DNA from: Paraflavitalea devenefica
GTDB lineage: Bacteria > Bacteroidota > Bacteroidia > Chitinophagales > Chitinophagaceae
Length of the DNA: 64,000 nucleotides
Reading direction: 5' to 3'
NCBI RefSeq assembly: GCF_011759375.1
Contig: NZ_JAARML010000006.1
Coordinates: forward strand, 1 to 64,000
Below, piece by piece: positions 29,037 through 39,300 of this stretch; position 1 is the stretch's first letter, and each line of letters opens with the position of its first letter. The position numbers were made by a program, and so were the translations under genes. The notes below the pieces were generated by a model. It was not told the DNA's origin, made no database searches, and saw nothing but the letters and a program-made list of their open reading frames with translations.

Positions 29037-29306
29037 TCAATTTTTGATCAGTTGCACACTCTTCACCATCTTATTATCGTACAGCACTTGTAATATATAG
29101 GCAGCCCTTGTCAGCGCCCGCATATCTATTTCCTGTGTGGTATGTGTGGTGATAACATTGGCGACTACCTTTCCGGCCGCATCTATCAGGCATAGGTGAC
29201 TGCCGGGCGCCAGGCCGGCTACGGTGAGTATATCATCAACGGGATTGGGACGAACTTTGATGGTAAACATAGGAATAGTATTAACTTTTAAAATAGGAAA
29301 CATCAT
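29037..29306 (-). CDS. Orphan T9SS type A sorting domain (remnant or tiny exported protein)
   Basis: 89 residues from the double Met at 29306. Almost the whole protein is a T9SS C-terminal domain: KVRPNPVDDILTVAGL, CLIDAAGKVV and YILQVLYDNKMVKSVQLIKN. The frame stays open for about 26 codons upstream and encodes a hydrophobic stretch, but without ATG, GTG or TTG. It is either the leftover end of a lost exported protein or a minimal signal-plus-sorting-domain protein. Confidence 0.55.
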   Translation of the reverse strand: MMFPILKVNTIPMFTIKVRPNPVDDILTVAGLAPGSHLCLIDAAGKVVANVITTHTTQEIDMRALTRAAYILQVLYDNKMVKSVQLIKN

Positions 29307-29510
29307 TAAAGACGCAGCAACTACCAGATCAAAGCAGGCAGTTACCAGTAAAAAGCAGACTTGTACAATGGGGGGAAATCAAATCGGGTGTATCAGTAAG
29401 GTTATCCCAAATATAAGGGAAAAAACAAATAATCCCGGATAAAATAAGCAACAGAAATTTTGCTAACTTGTACGGTACGCCGTTAGCCATTTATCAATAG
29501 CCTTTATGCC

Positions 29511-29936
29511 ATGAAGGGATCCAAACTACACACGACCAATTACATCAATACTTTCATTGAAGTAGCGCCGGACTGTCCGGTGAAAATAGGAGAAGTACCT
29601 CCCCAGAAAAAAGATACCAGGACAGCCGCCAACAGCCAGTTTGAGCTGATAGCGCACAATCCGTATAAGTATACATCGGATGATGTGCTCTTCCAGGTTT
29701 TTGCCGAAAAGAACAATATCAGCCGGCAGGCGCAGGCAGCAGAACGGGAACAATTCTTCTCCAAAGGACAGCCCTGTCTGCGGTCCTCTCCCCTGGCCAA
29801 ACGCTATGGCTGGGGCGTTCACAGCAATGCCGAAGGGAAAGTAGCCATCTATGCGGTAGACTCGCCCGAATACAGCCGGTTCGTCAAAGACAAAAGCCTG
29901 CAGCATGTAAAGGCTATGCGCTCCAAGCGGTCCTGA
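29511..29936 (+). CDS. DUF6157 family protein
   Basis: 141 residues, soluble. The opening HTTNYINTFIEVAPDCPVK and the central FELIAHNPYKYTSDDVLFQV match DUF6157, a common small cytoplasmic protein of Bacteroidota and some Firmicutes. Conserved Cys and His and the RYGWGVH segment suggest a compact fold; function is not known. The start at 29511 is the only good ATG. It is convergent with the PD40 gene (13 bp gap). Confidence 0.85.
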   Translation: MKGSKLHTTNYINTFIEVAPDCPVKIGEVPPQKKDTRTAANSQFELIAHNPYKYTSDDVLFQVFAEKNNISRQAQAAEREQFFSKGQPCLRSSPLAKRYGWGVHSNAEGKVAIYAVDSPEYSRFVKDKSLQHVKAMRSKRS

Positions 29937-29949
29937 TGACAATAGGCTA

Positions 29950-30861
29950 TTACCTGCATCGCCTGTCAATATCCTCCATCACATAAGCAGCCTTTATCCA
30001 TTTCACATCGTAATCGCTGCTGAAAAAAAGATACCGGCCATCCGGTGAAAAGGAGGAGCAATATTCATAGGTAGGCGTATTAACACGGGCCCCCAGATTA
30101 AAGGAAGTGCACCAGTTACCGTTAACCTTTTTAGAGCCATACAGATCTGCCTGGCCCAATGTATCGACCCTTTCCCCGGCTGTAAATACCAGGTAATCCT
30201 CCTGTGGGCTAATACAGGGATCATGCTCAGTGCCTGGGGAATTGATCGCAGGACCCAGGTTCACAGGGGTGGTATATTGCCCATTGGTCCATTTACTCAT
30301 ATACAGGTCCAGACCGCCTTGTCCGCCGGGCCGGTCAGATGCAAAATAAAGATTGCCATTGGCGGCAAAGGAAACATAATATTCCGTGCTGCCGGTATTA
30401 ACGGCCTTTACATTTTCCAGCTCCCCCCAGCTTCCGTTGGCCAGTAAACGCCGGCGCCATATATCGAACCCGCGCAGGGTATCGGCTGCATGGCGTGGCC
30501 GGTTGGAGATAAAATACACGCTGCCGTCGGGGGCAAAAGCAGGGTCGGCTTCTGAATACAACGTATCTGTAAAAGGGGCTGGCGCCGGTTTGCTCCAATG
30601 CTGCCCGTCATACCGGGTTTCCAGCATCACCCACTTGCCGCGTATTGATCTCGAAAAATAAAAGGTTTGTCCATCGGCAGCAAAGGCCGCATTGAAATCC
30701 AGCGAATCCATGCTTACAATACCGGGCAGGAATGCTACAGCAACCGAATCAGGCGCTGGCAATGGATAGGGAATATTTAATGATGGCTTTGTGCGGCAAT
30801 GAATAGACAGGCTAATAACAAGCAGGAAGGCGCCTGACAGGAGACAACGAATAAGGCTCAT
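29950..30861 (-). CDS. WD40-like PD40 (TolB-type) repeat lipoprotein
   Basis: 303 residues. Signal peptide with a candidate lipobox (SLSIHC, Cys22) then five or six PD40 repeats: AAFAADGQTFYFSR, PAFAPDGSVYFISNRP, VSFAANGNLYFASDRPGG, PCISPQEDYLVFTAG and SSFSPDGRYLFFSSD. These should make a six-bladed propeller in the periplasm. Similar Bacteroidota proteins often have OmpA-like partners; none is adjacent. Ligand unknown. Confidence 0.85.
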   Translation of the reverse strand: MSLIRCLLSGAFLLVISLSIHCRTKPSLNIPYPLPAPDSVAVAFLPGIVSMDSLDFNAAFAADGQTFYFSRSIRGKWVMLETRYDGQHWSKPAPAPFTDTLYSEADPAFAPDGSVYFISNRPRHAADTLRGFDIWRRRLLANGSWGELENVKAVNTGSTEYYVSFAANGNLYFASDRPGGQGGLDLYMSKWTNGQYTTPVNLGPAINSPGTEHDPCISPQEDYLVFTAGERVDTLGQADLYGSKKVNGNWCTSFNLGARVNTPTYEYCSSFSPDGRYLFFSSDYDVKWIKAAYVMEDIDRRCR

Positions 30862-30884
30862 GGCGGAATGCTTTATTGTTAAAG

Positions 30885-31700
30885 TTAAGCCACGCTATGC
30901 GGAGTTATCCTTATTATTTTAAGCGCGCCGGTAAAGGGGACGATGTCATTTGTGCCCATCCGTTTACGTATTTTTTGTCTTTTTCGCTGACTTATTGCAT
31001 TGCGGGGGATATTATCCAGTTTGCCAGCGAACCTGATACCGAATACCAGGAATTCCATCGCCCCTTCCAGTGGTTCGATGGAAAGTTTGAAGTGAAGGTT
31101 TTCTGTAACAGACTGGCTCAGGGGCATACTGATGGTCTCTCCCGCTGCCGTTTTGAAATGCCCCTTATCGAAGTTGATGCTTGCTCTTGCCGCTATGAAT
31201 TGAAAGTGGGTGGCGTATTCCGGTGCTGCCACTTTGTTTTCAATGGCAAAACCGGGAATACTGATGTAGTATTCATTAGTTGCTTTGTTGCGGGCGGTTA
31301 TATAGTCGCCTTTAAAGGCAAGATCCAATGCCAGGTTGTTATTGAATTCAAAGTGGAGGAGCATAAGCGGATCCCCCATTTCGAGCTTTCGTTCCCCGGA
31401 CCGGGCGTAGTGTGCCTGTATTGCCTGCAACAAGATAGCGCACATACGGCTGCTGAGCTTACCATCGGCCACCGGGAAAAGTATACTGCACAATGCATTG
31501 CGCATTAAGTGGCCTGCATAGATGGCATCGCTGAATTCCTTATTGCAAGCAACAAAATAGCTGTAAGCCGGATCTTTGAAAATCCTCTCTTTCGTAATGG
31601 AGGATTTTGTGCGTGCCAGATAGCCATCATCGGGGTGATAGTAGAAGGTAAGCTGATCAATCGTTCCTTTGATGGGAAGTTGTCCCATTTGCCTTGCCAT
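30885..31700 (-). CDS. Uncharacterised protein with a GxxxxLxFYxxxxxxxxRxxxxxxxERIxxDP N-terminus
   Basis: 271 residues, no signal peptide. The first 90 residues belong to an uncharacterised Bacteroidota family and resemble the protein at 45769: both have a Gly-Thr/Ile start, Tyr, an R-[ST]-[KR]-[SG]-S-[IL]-T segment and ERxxKDPAx. The remaining 180 residues look beta-rich and share no motif I recognise. It lies 24 bp upstream of the PD40 gene and may be co-transcribed with it. Confidence 0.65.
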   Translation of the reverse strand: MARQMGQLPIKGTIDQLTFYYHPDDGYLARTKSSITKERIFKDPAYSYFVACNKEFSDAIYAGHLMRNALCSILFPVADGKLSSRMCAILLQAIQAHYARSGERKLEMGDPLMLLHFEFNNNLALDLAFKGDYITARNKATNEYYISIPGFAIENKVAAPEYATHFQFIAARASINFDKGHFKTAAGETISMPLSQSVTENLHFKLSIEPLEGAMEFLVFGIRFAGKLDNIPRNAISQRKRQKIRKRMGTNDIVPFTGALKIIRITPHSVA

Positions 31701-31816
31701 ATAACAGGTTGCGGGGTTTTAGGTTAAAAGGCCTACAGTATGGGATTTACGGATAGGCGGGTATTTCCGATGTAGAAGTTATTAAAATTCTTCCTAATAA
31801 TTCTTAAACCTTCTTG

Positions 31817-31839
31817 TTTACTGCCATTTTTGCAGTAAA
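31817..31839. other. Perfect 8-bp inverted repeat upstream of the 30885 gene
   Basis: TTTACTGC and GCAGTAAA separated by CATTTTT. It could be an operator or a weak terminator. It lies about 120 bp before the start codon at 31700. Confidence 0.35.
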
Positions 31840-31910
31840 TTAGCCTTATCAAAATTGGTTTGCTGATGAACCTGTCTAACTTCCAGTATGTTTTTTCCCA
31901 CCTTACTCTC

Positions 31911-31947
31911 CGAAGGAGTCCTGCGGACCGAAAGGAGTCCTTTGGAC
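31911..31947. repeat. Tandem GGAGTCC palindromic repeat
   Basis: Two adjacent 18-19 bp units (CGAAGGAGTCCTGCGGAC and CGAAAGGAGTCCTTTGGAC). Each carries a short GTCC-N3-GGAC hairpin. Related palindromes are at 13275 and 46399. Confidence 0.55.
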
Positions 31948-32203
31948 CGGCCTCTACTCCCGGGTTGCTCTCAGCGAGGCCTTAAAAAAGTGGTCCGCTC
32001 AGCGTTGGTTCAGCGTAAGTCCGGCATTGGTTTAGCATAAAGTAACTTTAAAGTAGCTTCATCCCGCCTTTATCTATGCAGCATCCCCGGTACAAGCCAG
32101 GCTTTAAGATGGTGGAATATGGTGGTGAGTGATAGTAGGAACAAACTGGCTCCTTTACAGTGCCGCCAAAATGACACTTCTCCCCTTTTTTTCCAGGAGG
32201 CAT

Positions 32204-32232
32204 AAAAAAAAGCCCCCGCTGGGCGGGGGCTT
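32204..32232 (-). terminator. Terminator of sRNA copy C
   Basis: GC-rich stem AAGCCCCCGC with GCGGGGGCTT followed by eight T on the minus strand; the clearest terminator of the three. Confidence 0.88.
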
Positions 32233-32429
32233 AAAATCTTTTGGACGAGATCAGAAAAACATTAACCATGAAGATTTTCCGGGATAATTGGATATGATAC
32301 TGGAATTTTAAGGGTTGTTAAAAGACATTGTTTCCGTTGGTTTTTTGGATGTTGGATGCTTGGTTTTTCCTGGATATTAGCGGTCTTTCAGGATGTTTGG
32401 ATTTTTTCGGAAACCGTATCATTTATCAA
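32204..32429 (-). ncRNA. Candidate small RNA, copy C
   Basis: About 226 nt, leftward, from the promoter at 32435-32465 to a strong terminator at 32204-32232. The blocks match the other copies: TGATACGGTTTCCGAAAAA at the 5' end, AATATCCAGGAAAAACCAAG, ATATCCAATTATCC, GGAAAA/TTTTC hairpin and CGTCCAAAAGATTTT before the terminator. The 5' pairing has a U-G pair where copy B has U-A, and one extra G-C, keeping the helix while the sequence drifts. Confidence 0.78.
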
Positions 32430-32434
32430 CACCA

Positions 32435-32465
32435 TAAAAGTAATTTTAAAACTCTTTTAACACAA
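32435..32465 (-). promoter_or_regulatory. Promoter of sRNA copy C (TTG-N20-TACTTTTA)
   Basis: TTG at 32463-32465 and TACTTTTA at 32435-32442 on the minus strand with exactly 20 nt between. The last base differs from the consensus G. Confidence 0.65.
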
Positions 32466-32738
32466 GAGTGAAACTGCTTGATTATTAAGGTTCAGTAATT
32501 ACAGGAGGGTTAGTAAAAATACGAAGCCCTACACTCGAATCTTTACGTGTCGCCTGCACACTTATAGTCCCAAACTGCACAGTTAGCCGTTAAAACTGCA
32601 CACTTATTGGTTTGTCCTTTGCCGTTTGGTTATTTACTCTTTATTTCATGGCAGAAAAGATTTACCACTTTGTGGTATTGTTGTTATCTAGGTAAGTGTT
32701 TTCCTTTGCCCGACACCCCAACAAAACCCCTAACTGTC

Positions 32739-32867
32739 ATGAGAAAGCCATGGTTGGTTATCCTGCCAATAAATCTTATTAGCCTGCACAATGCTGCAGC
32801 ACAGGAATATTTATCCGCTCAGCCCGAAGCTCGTACCTCACGGGGCATCCAAAGGCAATCTACTTAA
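32739..32867 (+). CDS. Possible 42-residue secreted peptide or gene remnant before the YD-repeat gene
   Basis: MRKPWLVILPINLISLHNAAAQ looks like a signal peptide, followed by only 20 residues. The frame closes at 32867, but the other forward frame stays open to 32985, so it may be the broken start of a longer exported protein. Nothing in the sequence shows which. Confidence 0.3.
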   Translation: MRKPWLVILPINLISLHNAAAQEYLSAQPEARTSRGIQRQST

Positions 32868-33026
32868 CCTCCCTTCCTGTTTTAAAACTCACATTCAAAA
32901 GAAAAAATGCTGGAAGCCCGGCTCACCGCTCTTCCACTACGCGGAGGCCAAGAGCAATCCCTGGCAGCAGAGTGGCCTGCAATGATATGTCCATTCTCTT
33001 GTTTTAGTTCTTCAAATTTTATAGAT

Positions 33027-36000
33027 ATGATTGAAAGGATTTTTTTAACTTCTATTCCTTGCTTAGTCTCCTTAAAACTACGTATTGGCCTGGTGGTTTT
33101 GGCACTTCATTTCGTAACCTGGCTATCAGCCCAGACAGGAGGGCATGGGAAGTTCCAGATCTTTGCCCCCAATACGTTTGAGTTTGCCAGATATGGTGAC
33201 GTTCCTGTAGACCTTTCTTCCGGAGTAACCAACATCAACGTACCTTTGACCACACTGGTTGATAAGGATATTAGCCTTGACATTTCTTTGTCATACAATG
33301 CTTCGGGAATAAAGGTTGACCAGGAAGCCACCTGGGTAGGGCTTGGGTGGGTTTTAAACTGTGGCGGCGTAATTACCCGTGAGGTAAGGGGAATAGCTGA
33401 TGGATTCAATAGCTCCGGAGTATTCATCTCCCGAACATCCATACCGGATCATGATCCTAATAGCGGTATGACTGCGGCTTATTATGCCGATAACATAGCA
33501 TATGGACCATTGCATAATGCTGCCAATAATGTAACAGACAATGGCGCCGATATATTCTATTATAATTTTAATGGCAGGTCCGGTAAGTTCTTTTTGGATA
33601 ACGACAAAAAAGCGGTGTTTACAAAATACGAAGATCTAAAGGTCTCGTTCGAGCCTGTTTTACCAGGTGGATATTTTACAAGCTCCTATTTCGTTATAAC
33701 GGATGAGCGCGGCTTTAAATATGAGTTTAAAGACGAAGAAATTACTTCTTCAGTTACTGGTGGTCCTACTTATACCAGCGCCTGGTATCTGTCAAAAATT
33801 ACAAGCCCGGCTGGCGGTTCTATTACTATCCAATATGTCGGTGGTGGCATGTCAACGTATCAATTTCAAAAGCGTTGTTTTGATGCTGCCTGGGTGGGGA
33901 CGGCTGCAGGGATCGGCGAGCATCTTTTGCCCCAGCAATATACGACGGCCTGTATTACCTACGAGGCAGGCATTAATGGAATAGTGCCCCAAAAAATAAC
34001 TACCTCCGCCGGAAACTCGCTTGAGCTTGTTACCGCAACAGCGCTTAGGTTGGACAGTGAACCATTGAACAACAACCAATTGAATTCTCTAATAGTAAGA
34101 GATTATTTGAATAACGAAGTGCGCCGTTTTAATTTTAGTTATGGTTATTTTGAAGCTAATGATAGCCGAAAGTTTCCAGTAGTCTCGTCAAGCGATAACA
34201 GGAAGTTCCTGGACTACCGGCTTCGCCTCGATACGTTGTGGGAAGTATCGCCCACGGGAGTTCGGAATGCACCTTATATCTTCGGCTACTACGGCGACAA
34301 TAATCCTCAAACAAATGATGTATATACATTACCCTATCGCCTATCGCCCAGCCAGGATCACTGGGGTTATTACAATGGAAGTAATAATCAAACAATCTTC
34401 CCATATAATCCCCCTGGCAAGTCTTTCCATATAGATGAAGTATACCGCCAGACCCTGCCGGGTAATACGATGGGAGGTTGGGCTCCGGGATGGAGCTATT
34501 GGGTGTCCAATGGGGGAAATCGGGAGCCGGATGGCGAAGCTATTAAAGCAGGTTCATTAAAGAAGGTTACTTATCCTACAGGAGGCTATACTGAATTCAC
34601 CTTTGAAGGACACAATTTCAGTATCGACAATTATTGGCCAATTGCAGGAGGGCTTCGAATTGCACAAATAGAGACAAACCCAGGTTACGGCCCTTCGACC
34701 ATTAAGCAGTATTCATATTTGAATTATTTGTCCAGTGAAAAATGTATTAACCTGGGTAATCCATATTATACCTACTATTGGAACAGAGATATTGTTGCTG
34801 AACCATCTCCAGATGGAGATAAGAATGTTTCATTTGGTGTTCCCGCAAGCCTGGCTTATACAAATACCTATGCTATCCGCGCGGAAGGGAGTTCTCAATT
34901 GGTGCTTGGATCAGGAAGTAATGCCGTTTATACAACTGTCAAAGAATCAACTATAGGCAATGGGTATACCATTTATGAGTTTAGTTTTGCGATAGACGGC
35001 GAATCCGGTACTGGTGGAGGGGATGCGTCGGAAGACATACTATTCCCAGGGCTTTTCTATGGTGCTTATGTAGATGTGTATAATTCAGGTGGTTGGGACA
35101 TGAATCGAGTGCTTACTTTTAGCATGACTTCATGTATGTATCCATACCCAAAGTTCTTTAATAACGATTGGAGGAGGGGACATCTTAAGATGAAAGAAAT
35201 TTATGCTGAAAATGGCGATTTGCTTGAAAGAGATTCCATTGTATATCAGATTCAGGCGCTAAAAGGTGTTCCAGGTTATGTAGTATTCGAATGGCTCAAT
35301 GGTAGAGGGTATAACTATGCGCGGTACTACAATGTTGGTGGCCTGGTAAAGCCTATAAAAGAAGTGACCAGAATATTTCAGGAGGATGGATCCTCCCTGC
35401 AGTCAGTTAAAGAACTTGAATATAATTCAACTGCCCATAAGCAACTAACAAAAACCCGACAGTACAGCAGCAAAGACGAGCCAATTACCACACAGTATTA
35501 TTATCCAACTGAATATGGAAGTGCATTTACGTTGCTGAAAGACAAGAATATTCTCTCTTCCATAGATACCCGGACTTACAGGGGCAGCAGGTTAATTACT
35601 GGCACTCAAACTGAATATAATGATAATGGGCAACCTTTAAAAGTACGTAAAGCAGAAAACGCTTCGGTTGATATTCCTTTTAATAATCAGACCCCTTATA
35701 CATTTACAGAAGAGTCTGTCATTAGTTACAATAGTAACCATCTGTTGGAAAGTGTAAAAGACAAATCCGGTATTTACAAAGGTTACATCTGGGGATACAA
35801 TAATACCTATCCAATAGCAGAAGTAATAAATGCCGCTTCAAATGAAATAGCTTACTCAGTGACTTTTGAATCACCCTGGGGTTTCCCAATAGATCCAGAC
35901 TTAACAGTCGAATCTGATGCGCCTTTAAGCAGACCATGTATGGATATGACATCCCAAATTGGAGTGATGGAAACAGAGATCCTCAACTTAAGCAGCAATA

Positions 36001-36377
36001 AAGAATATATAATTACCTATTGGGAAAAAAACTGCGAGTTGACTGTAAGTTCCGGAACTATTCTTTCCAATAAAATTTTACAAACGAAAGGGAGTTGGCA
36101 TTTGCGTGAGATTAGGTTTACCGGTGTTTCCGGAAATGTCATGTTGCTTTTTGATCCTGCCGGATTCATCCAGGAATTAAGGCTTTATCCTGCCAAAGCC
36201 CAGATGACCACTTATACCTACGATCCGCTGATAGGTATGACCAGCCAGTGCGATGCCAATAACCGTATGGTCTACTATGAATACGACAGCTTTGGCCGGC
36301 TGAAATTAATACGGGATCAGGACCGGAATGTTCTGAAAACCTTCGACTACCAATACAAACAAGCCCTTAACCAATAA
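33027..36377 (+). CDS. Secreted YD-repeat/RHS-family protein, first of the pair
   Basis: 1116 residues from the ATG at 33027, which gives a signal peptide ending WLSAQ; 40 upstream codons do not add a sensible N-terminus. The N-terminal part has the pattern of Bacteroidota proteins that precede RHS toxins: VDLSSGVTNINVPLTTLVDK, ISLSYNASGIKVDQEATWVG and GWVLNCGGVITREVRG. A long beta-rich region follows. YD repeats appear near the C-terminus (MTTYTYDPLIGMTSQCDANN, YYEYDSFGRLKLIRD). Predicted to form part of the beta-cocoon or to assist export of the toxin encoded 17 bp downstream. Confidence 0.87.
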   Translation: MIERIFLTSIPCLVSLKLRIGLVVLALHFVTWLSAQTGGHGKFQIFAPNTFEFARYGDVPVDLSSGVTNINVPLTTLVDKDISLDISLSYNASGIKVDQEATWVGLGWVLNCGGVITREVRGIADGFNSSGVFISRTSIPDHDPNSGMTAAYYADNIAYGPLHNAANNVTDNGADIFYYNFNGRSGKFFLDNDKKAVFTKYEDLKVSFEPVLPGGYFTSSYFVITDERGFKYEFKDEEITSSVTGGPTYTSAWYLSKITSPAGGSITIQYVGGGMSTYQFQKRCFDAAWVGTAAGIGEHLLPQQYTTACITYEAGINGIVPQKITTSAGNSLELVTATALRLDSEPLNNNQLNSLIVRDYLNNEVRRFNFSYGYFEANDSRKFPVVSSSDNRKFLDYRLRLDTLWEVSPTGVRNAPYIFGYYGDNNPQTNDVYTLPYRLSPSQDHWGYYNGSNNQTIFPYNPPGKSFHIDEVYRQTLPGNTMGGWAPGWSYWVSNGGNREPDGEAIKAGSLKKVTYPTGGYTEFTFEGHNFSIDNYWPIAGGLRIAQIETNPGYGPSTIKQYSYLNYLSSEKCINLGNPYYTYYWNRDIVAEPSPDGDKNVSFGVPASLAYTNTYAIRAEGSSQLVLGSGSNAVYTTVKESTIGNGYTIYEFSFAIDGESGTGGGDASEDILFPGLFYGAYVDVYNSGGWDMNRVLTFSMTSCMYPYPKFFNNDWRRGHLKMKEIYAENGDLLERDSIVYQIQALKGVPGYVVFEWLNGRGYNYARYYNVGGLVKPIKEVTRIFQEDGSSLQSVKELEYNSTAHKQLTKTRQYSSKDEPITTQYYYPTEYGSAFTLLKDKNILSSIDTRTYRGSRLITGTQTEYNDNGQPLKVRKAENASVDIPFNNQTPYTFTEESVISYNSNHLLESVKDKSGIYKGYIWGYNNTYPIAEVINAASNEIAYSVTFESPWGFPIDPDLTVESDAPLSRPCMDMTSQIGVMETEILNLSSNKEYIITYWEKNCELTVSSGTILSNKILQTKGSWHLREIRFTGVSGNVMLLFDPAGFIQELRLYPAKAQMTTYTYDPLIGMTSQCDANNRMVYYEYDSFGRLKLIRDQDRNVLKTFDYQYKQALNQ

Positions 36378-36394
36378 CCCTTATCTGCTAAACC

Positions 36395-39300
36395 ATGAGC
36401 AAGCATACAACTAACTGTCAGCAAACAGTCCGCCGGTACCTGGCAATAGGGTTATTGTTCCTGCAGGGCATCGTACGGGCTCAGGCACCTGCCGCTTTAC
36501 CCGCCACCTATAACAGCAATATCAAAGTCAACTATGTCCGTACCTGGAATGCCAAAGCACCAGATACAGGCAGTGCTAGCCTGGTCACCCGTGTCCTTAA
36601 AGACGTTCAGCAAACTACCGCTTACTTCGATGGCCTGGGCCGTCCCCTGCAAACCGTCGTAAAGCAAGGTTCACTGACTACCGGCAGCAGCCCGGTTGAT
36701 CTCGTCAGCCCGGTGATCTATGATGAATTTGGAAGAGAAAAGTATAAATACCTGCCCTTTGCTGCCAACAATGCCGGCAGCAATGGTTCCATCAGTGATG
36801 GTCTTTTCAAGCTCAATCCTTTCCAGCAACAGGTGCAGTTTTACAATGCGCAGCTAACCGGTCAATCCGGTGAAACCAACGTAGGAAGTAACAGTCTCAA
36901 CTGGGCCTATAGCCAAACCGCCTTCGAAGCTTCCCCGCTCAACCGGGTACAGGAATCCTTTGCGCCCGGCAGCAGTTGGGTGGGTTCAACTGCACGGTCC
37001 GCTGAAAACGACCGGCGTTCGGTAAAAGCCAAATACCTGATCAATACGATTGCCGACAGTGTGCGGGTCTGGACAGTTACTGATGTGGCTAATGACTGGG
37101 GCACCTATGCCACCGCTGCCATCTATACGGCAGGAGAACTCTATAAAAACATTACGGTGGATGAGCATAGCAAACAGATAGTGGAATTCAAAGACAAAGA
37201 AGGCCAAGTCATCTTGAAAAAAGTACAGCTCACTGCCACAGCCGACAATGGCAGCGGTAGCGGGCATACCGGTTGGCTCTGTACCTACTACCTTTATGAT
37301 GATCTTAACCGGCTGCGTCTGGTTATCCAGCCGCGTGGTGTGGAGTACCTGCTGGCAGCAGCCTGGAGCAACAGTTCCCTGATCAATCAGGCATTGCCCA
37401 ACCTTTCCTTCCGGTATGAATATGATCAACGCGGCCGCATGGTCCGCAAGAAAGTACCCGATGCCGGCGAGGTTTGGATGGTCTACGATGCCCGCGATCG
37501 TCTGGTGCTTAGCCAGACCGCTCAAATGCGCAGCCGCAAGCAATGGCTCTATACCCAATACGATGAACTCAACCGGCAAATAGCCACCGGCCTCATTCCC
37601 GATAATACCAACTATAATAACTACACTTATCACCAGGTCCGGGCTGATACCAGCACCAGCTATCCCAACCTGAACAATTATACCGAAGAAGAGCTTACCC
37701 GCAACTTCTATGATGACTATACCTGGCGCAGCAGTTATAGCAATCCACTTAGTGACACCTACAATACTTCCTACAATACCTACCTGCAAACTGCCTCCAA
37801 TACTACCTGGCCCTACCCGCAAGCCAATGTGCAAACGAGCCTTACCAAAGGCCTGCTTACCGGTACCCGGGCCAAGATCGTGGGTAGCAGCAATACCTAT
37901 CTCTACACGGTGAACATCTATGATGAAAAAGGACGTGTGATACAAACGCTGGCCACCAACATGGCCAGCGGAGAAGAACATTCCACTACCCAGTACACTT
38001 TCAGTGGTCAGCCCCTGGTCATTGTACTCAGAACACGCAAGGCAGGTTCCAACAACCCGCAAACCCATGTGGTAGCTACCACGATGACCTATGATGACCT
38101 GGGCCGCGTATTGACCATCAAAAAAGACCTGCATTCCTTCTTTAACAATACCAATCAGCATCTCTACAAACCGCAGCAGGTCATTGTCCAACATGAATAC
38201 GATGCCCAGGGGCAATTGAAAACAAAAAAACTCCTGCCCACCGGTGGCAGTGGTGGCGGGCCCCTGGAAACCCTTTCCTATGATTACAACATCCGGGGCT
38301 GGATGCTGGGCACCAACCGGAGCTATGCCAAAGACACCAACAGCACCACCAGCCATTTTGGCTTTGAGCTGGCTTATGATAAAAATGCCCTTGCTGTCAA
38401 TAACCTTACCGACAACTATGCCGATACGCTCTTCAACGGCAATATTGCCGGTATGCTCTGGAAAAGCGCCGGTGACAGCCGTGTACGCCGCTACGACTTC
38501 ACTTATGATGCCGTGAACCGACTTACCAATGCTTATTTCAAACAATTCACCGGCAGCGGTTTTAACCTCAATGCCGGCGTAGACTTCAGTGCTACTGGCC
38601 TCAGCTATGATGTCAACGGCAATATTCTCAGCATGAACCAGCGGGGATTAAAAGCCAATAAATCGGAGACTATTGACAGCCTTGTTTATAATTATCTGGA
38701 CTATTCCAACAGGCTGAAAAACGTCATAGACCACTTCAATGACACGGCTACCACGCTCGGCGACTTCCGCGCATCGGCCAAATATGTGAATGACCTGGGG
38801 GCTCCCAAAAACACCAATACCACCGATTATGGATACGACGTGGATGGCAGCCTGGTCAAAGACCTCAACAAAAACCTGGGCGATGCCAGCAATAATGGCA
38901 TCGTGTACAATCACCTGAACCTGCCTGCTTCCATCCTTGTCAAAAAAGCAGGGGGAGGCAATAAAGGCCTCATCCAATATTACTACGACGCTTTTGGCAT
39001 TAAACTCCGTAAAGTGGTTTCGGACAGCAGCGTCAATCCGGTTAAAGTCACCACCACTACCTACCTCGGCGGCTGCGTGTATGAGAATGACACCCTGCAA
39101 TTCATCGGTTATGAAGAAGGGCGGTTGCGCTATGTAAAAAGGCGTTTCCTGAGTGGGGACACTGCCTACCAGTTCCAGTACGACTTCTTCCTTAAAGACC
39201 ACCTGGGCAATATACGCATGGTGCTTACGGAGCAAACCGACACCGCGCATTACATAGCTACCCTGGAAGCAGCTTACCGGGCCAAGGAAAATCAACTGTT

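Larger units (their letters stand above)
31701..32203. other. Non-coding stretch before sRNA copy C
   Basis: About 500 bp without a convincing ORF. It holds the two repeats listed separately and otherwise nothing I can identify. Confidence 0.4.

Noticed and set aside
23111..32465. Transposable MITEs as explanation for the three related elements
   Set aside because: I see no shared terminal inverted repeats or target duplications, and promoter, body and terminator keep the same order, which fits RNA genes better.
37000..38545. Long minus-strand open frames opposite the RHS gene (up to 519 codons)
   Set aside because: They are the mirror of the strongly codon-biased RHS shell on the other strand; no domain, start signal or promoter supports them.
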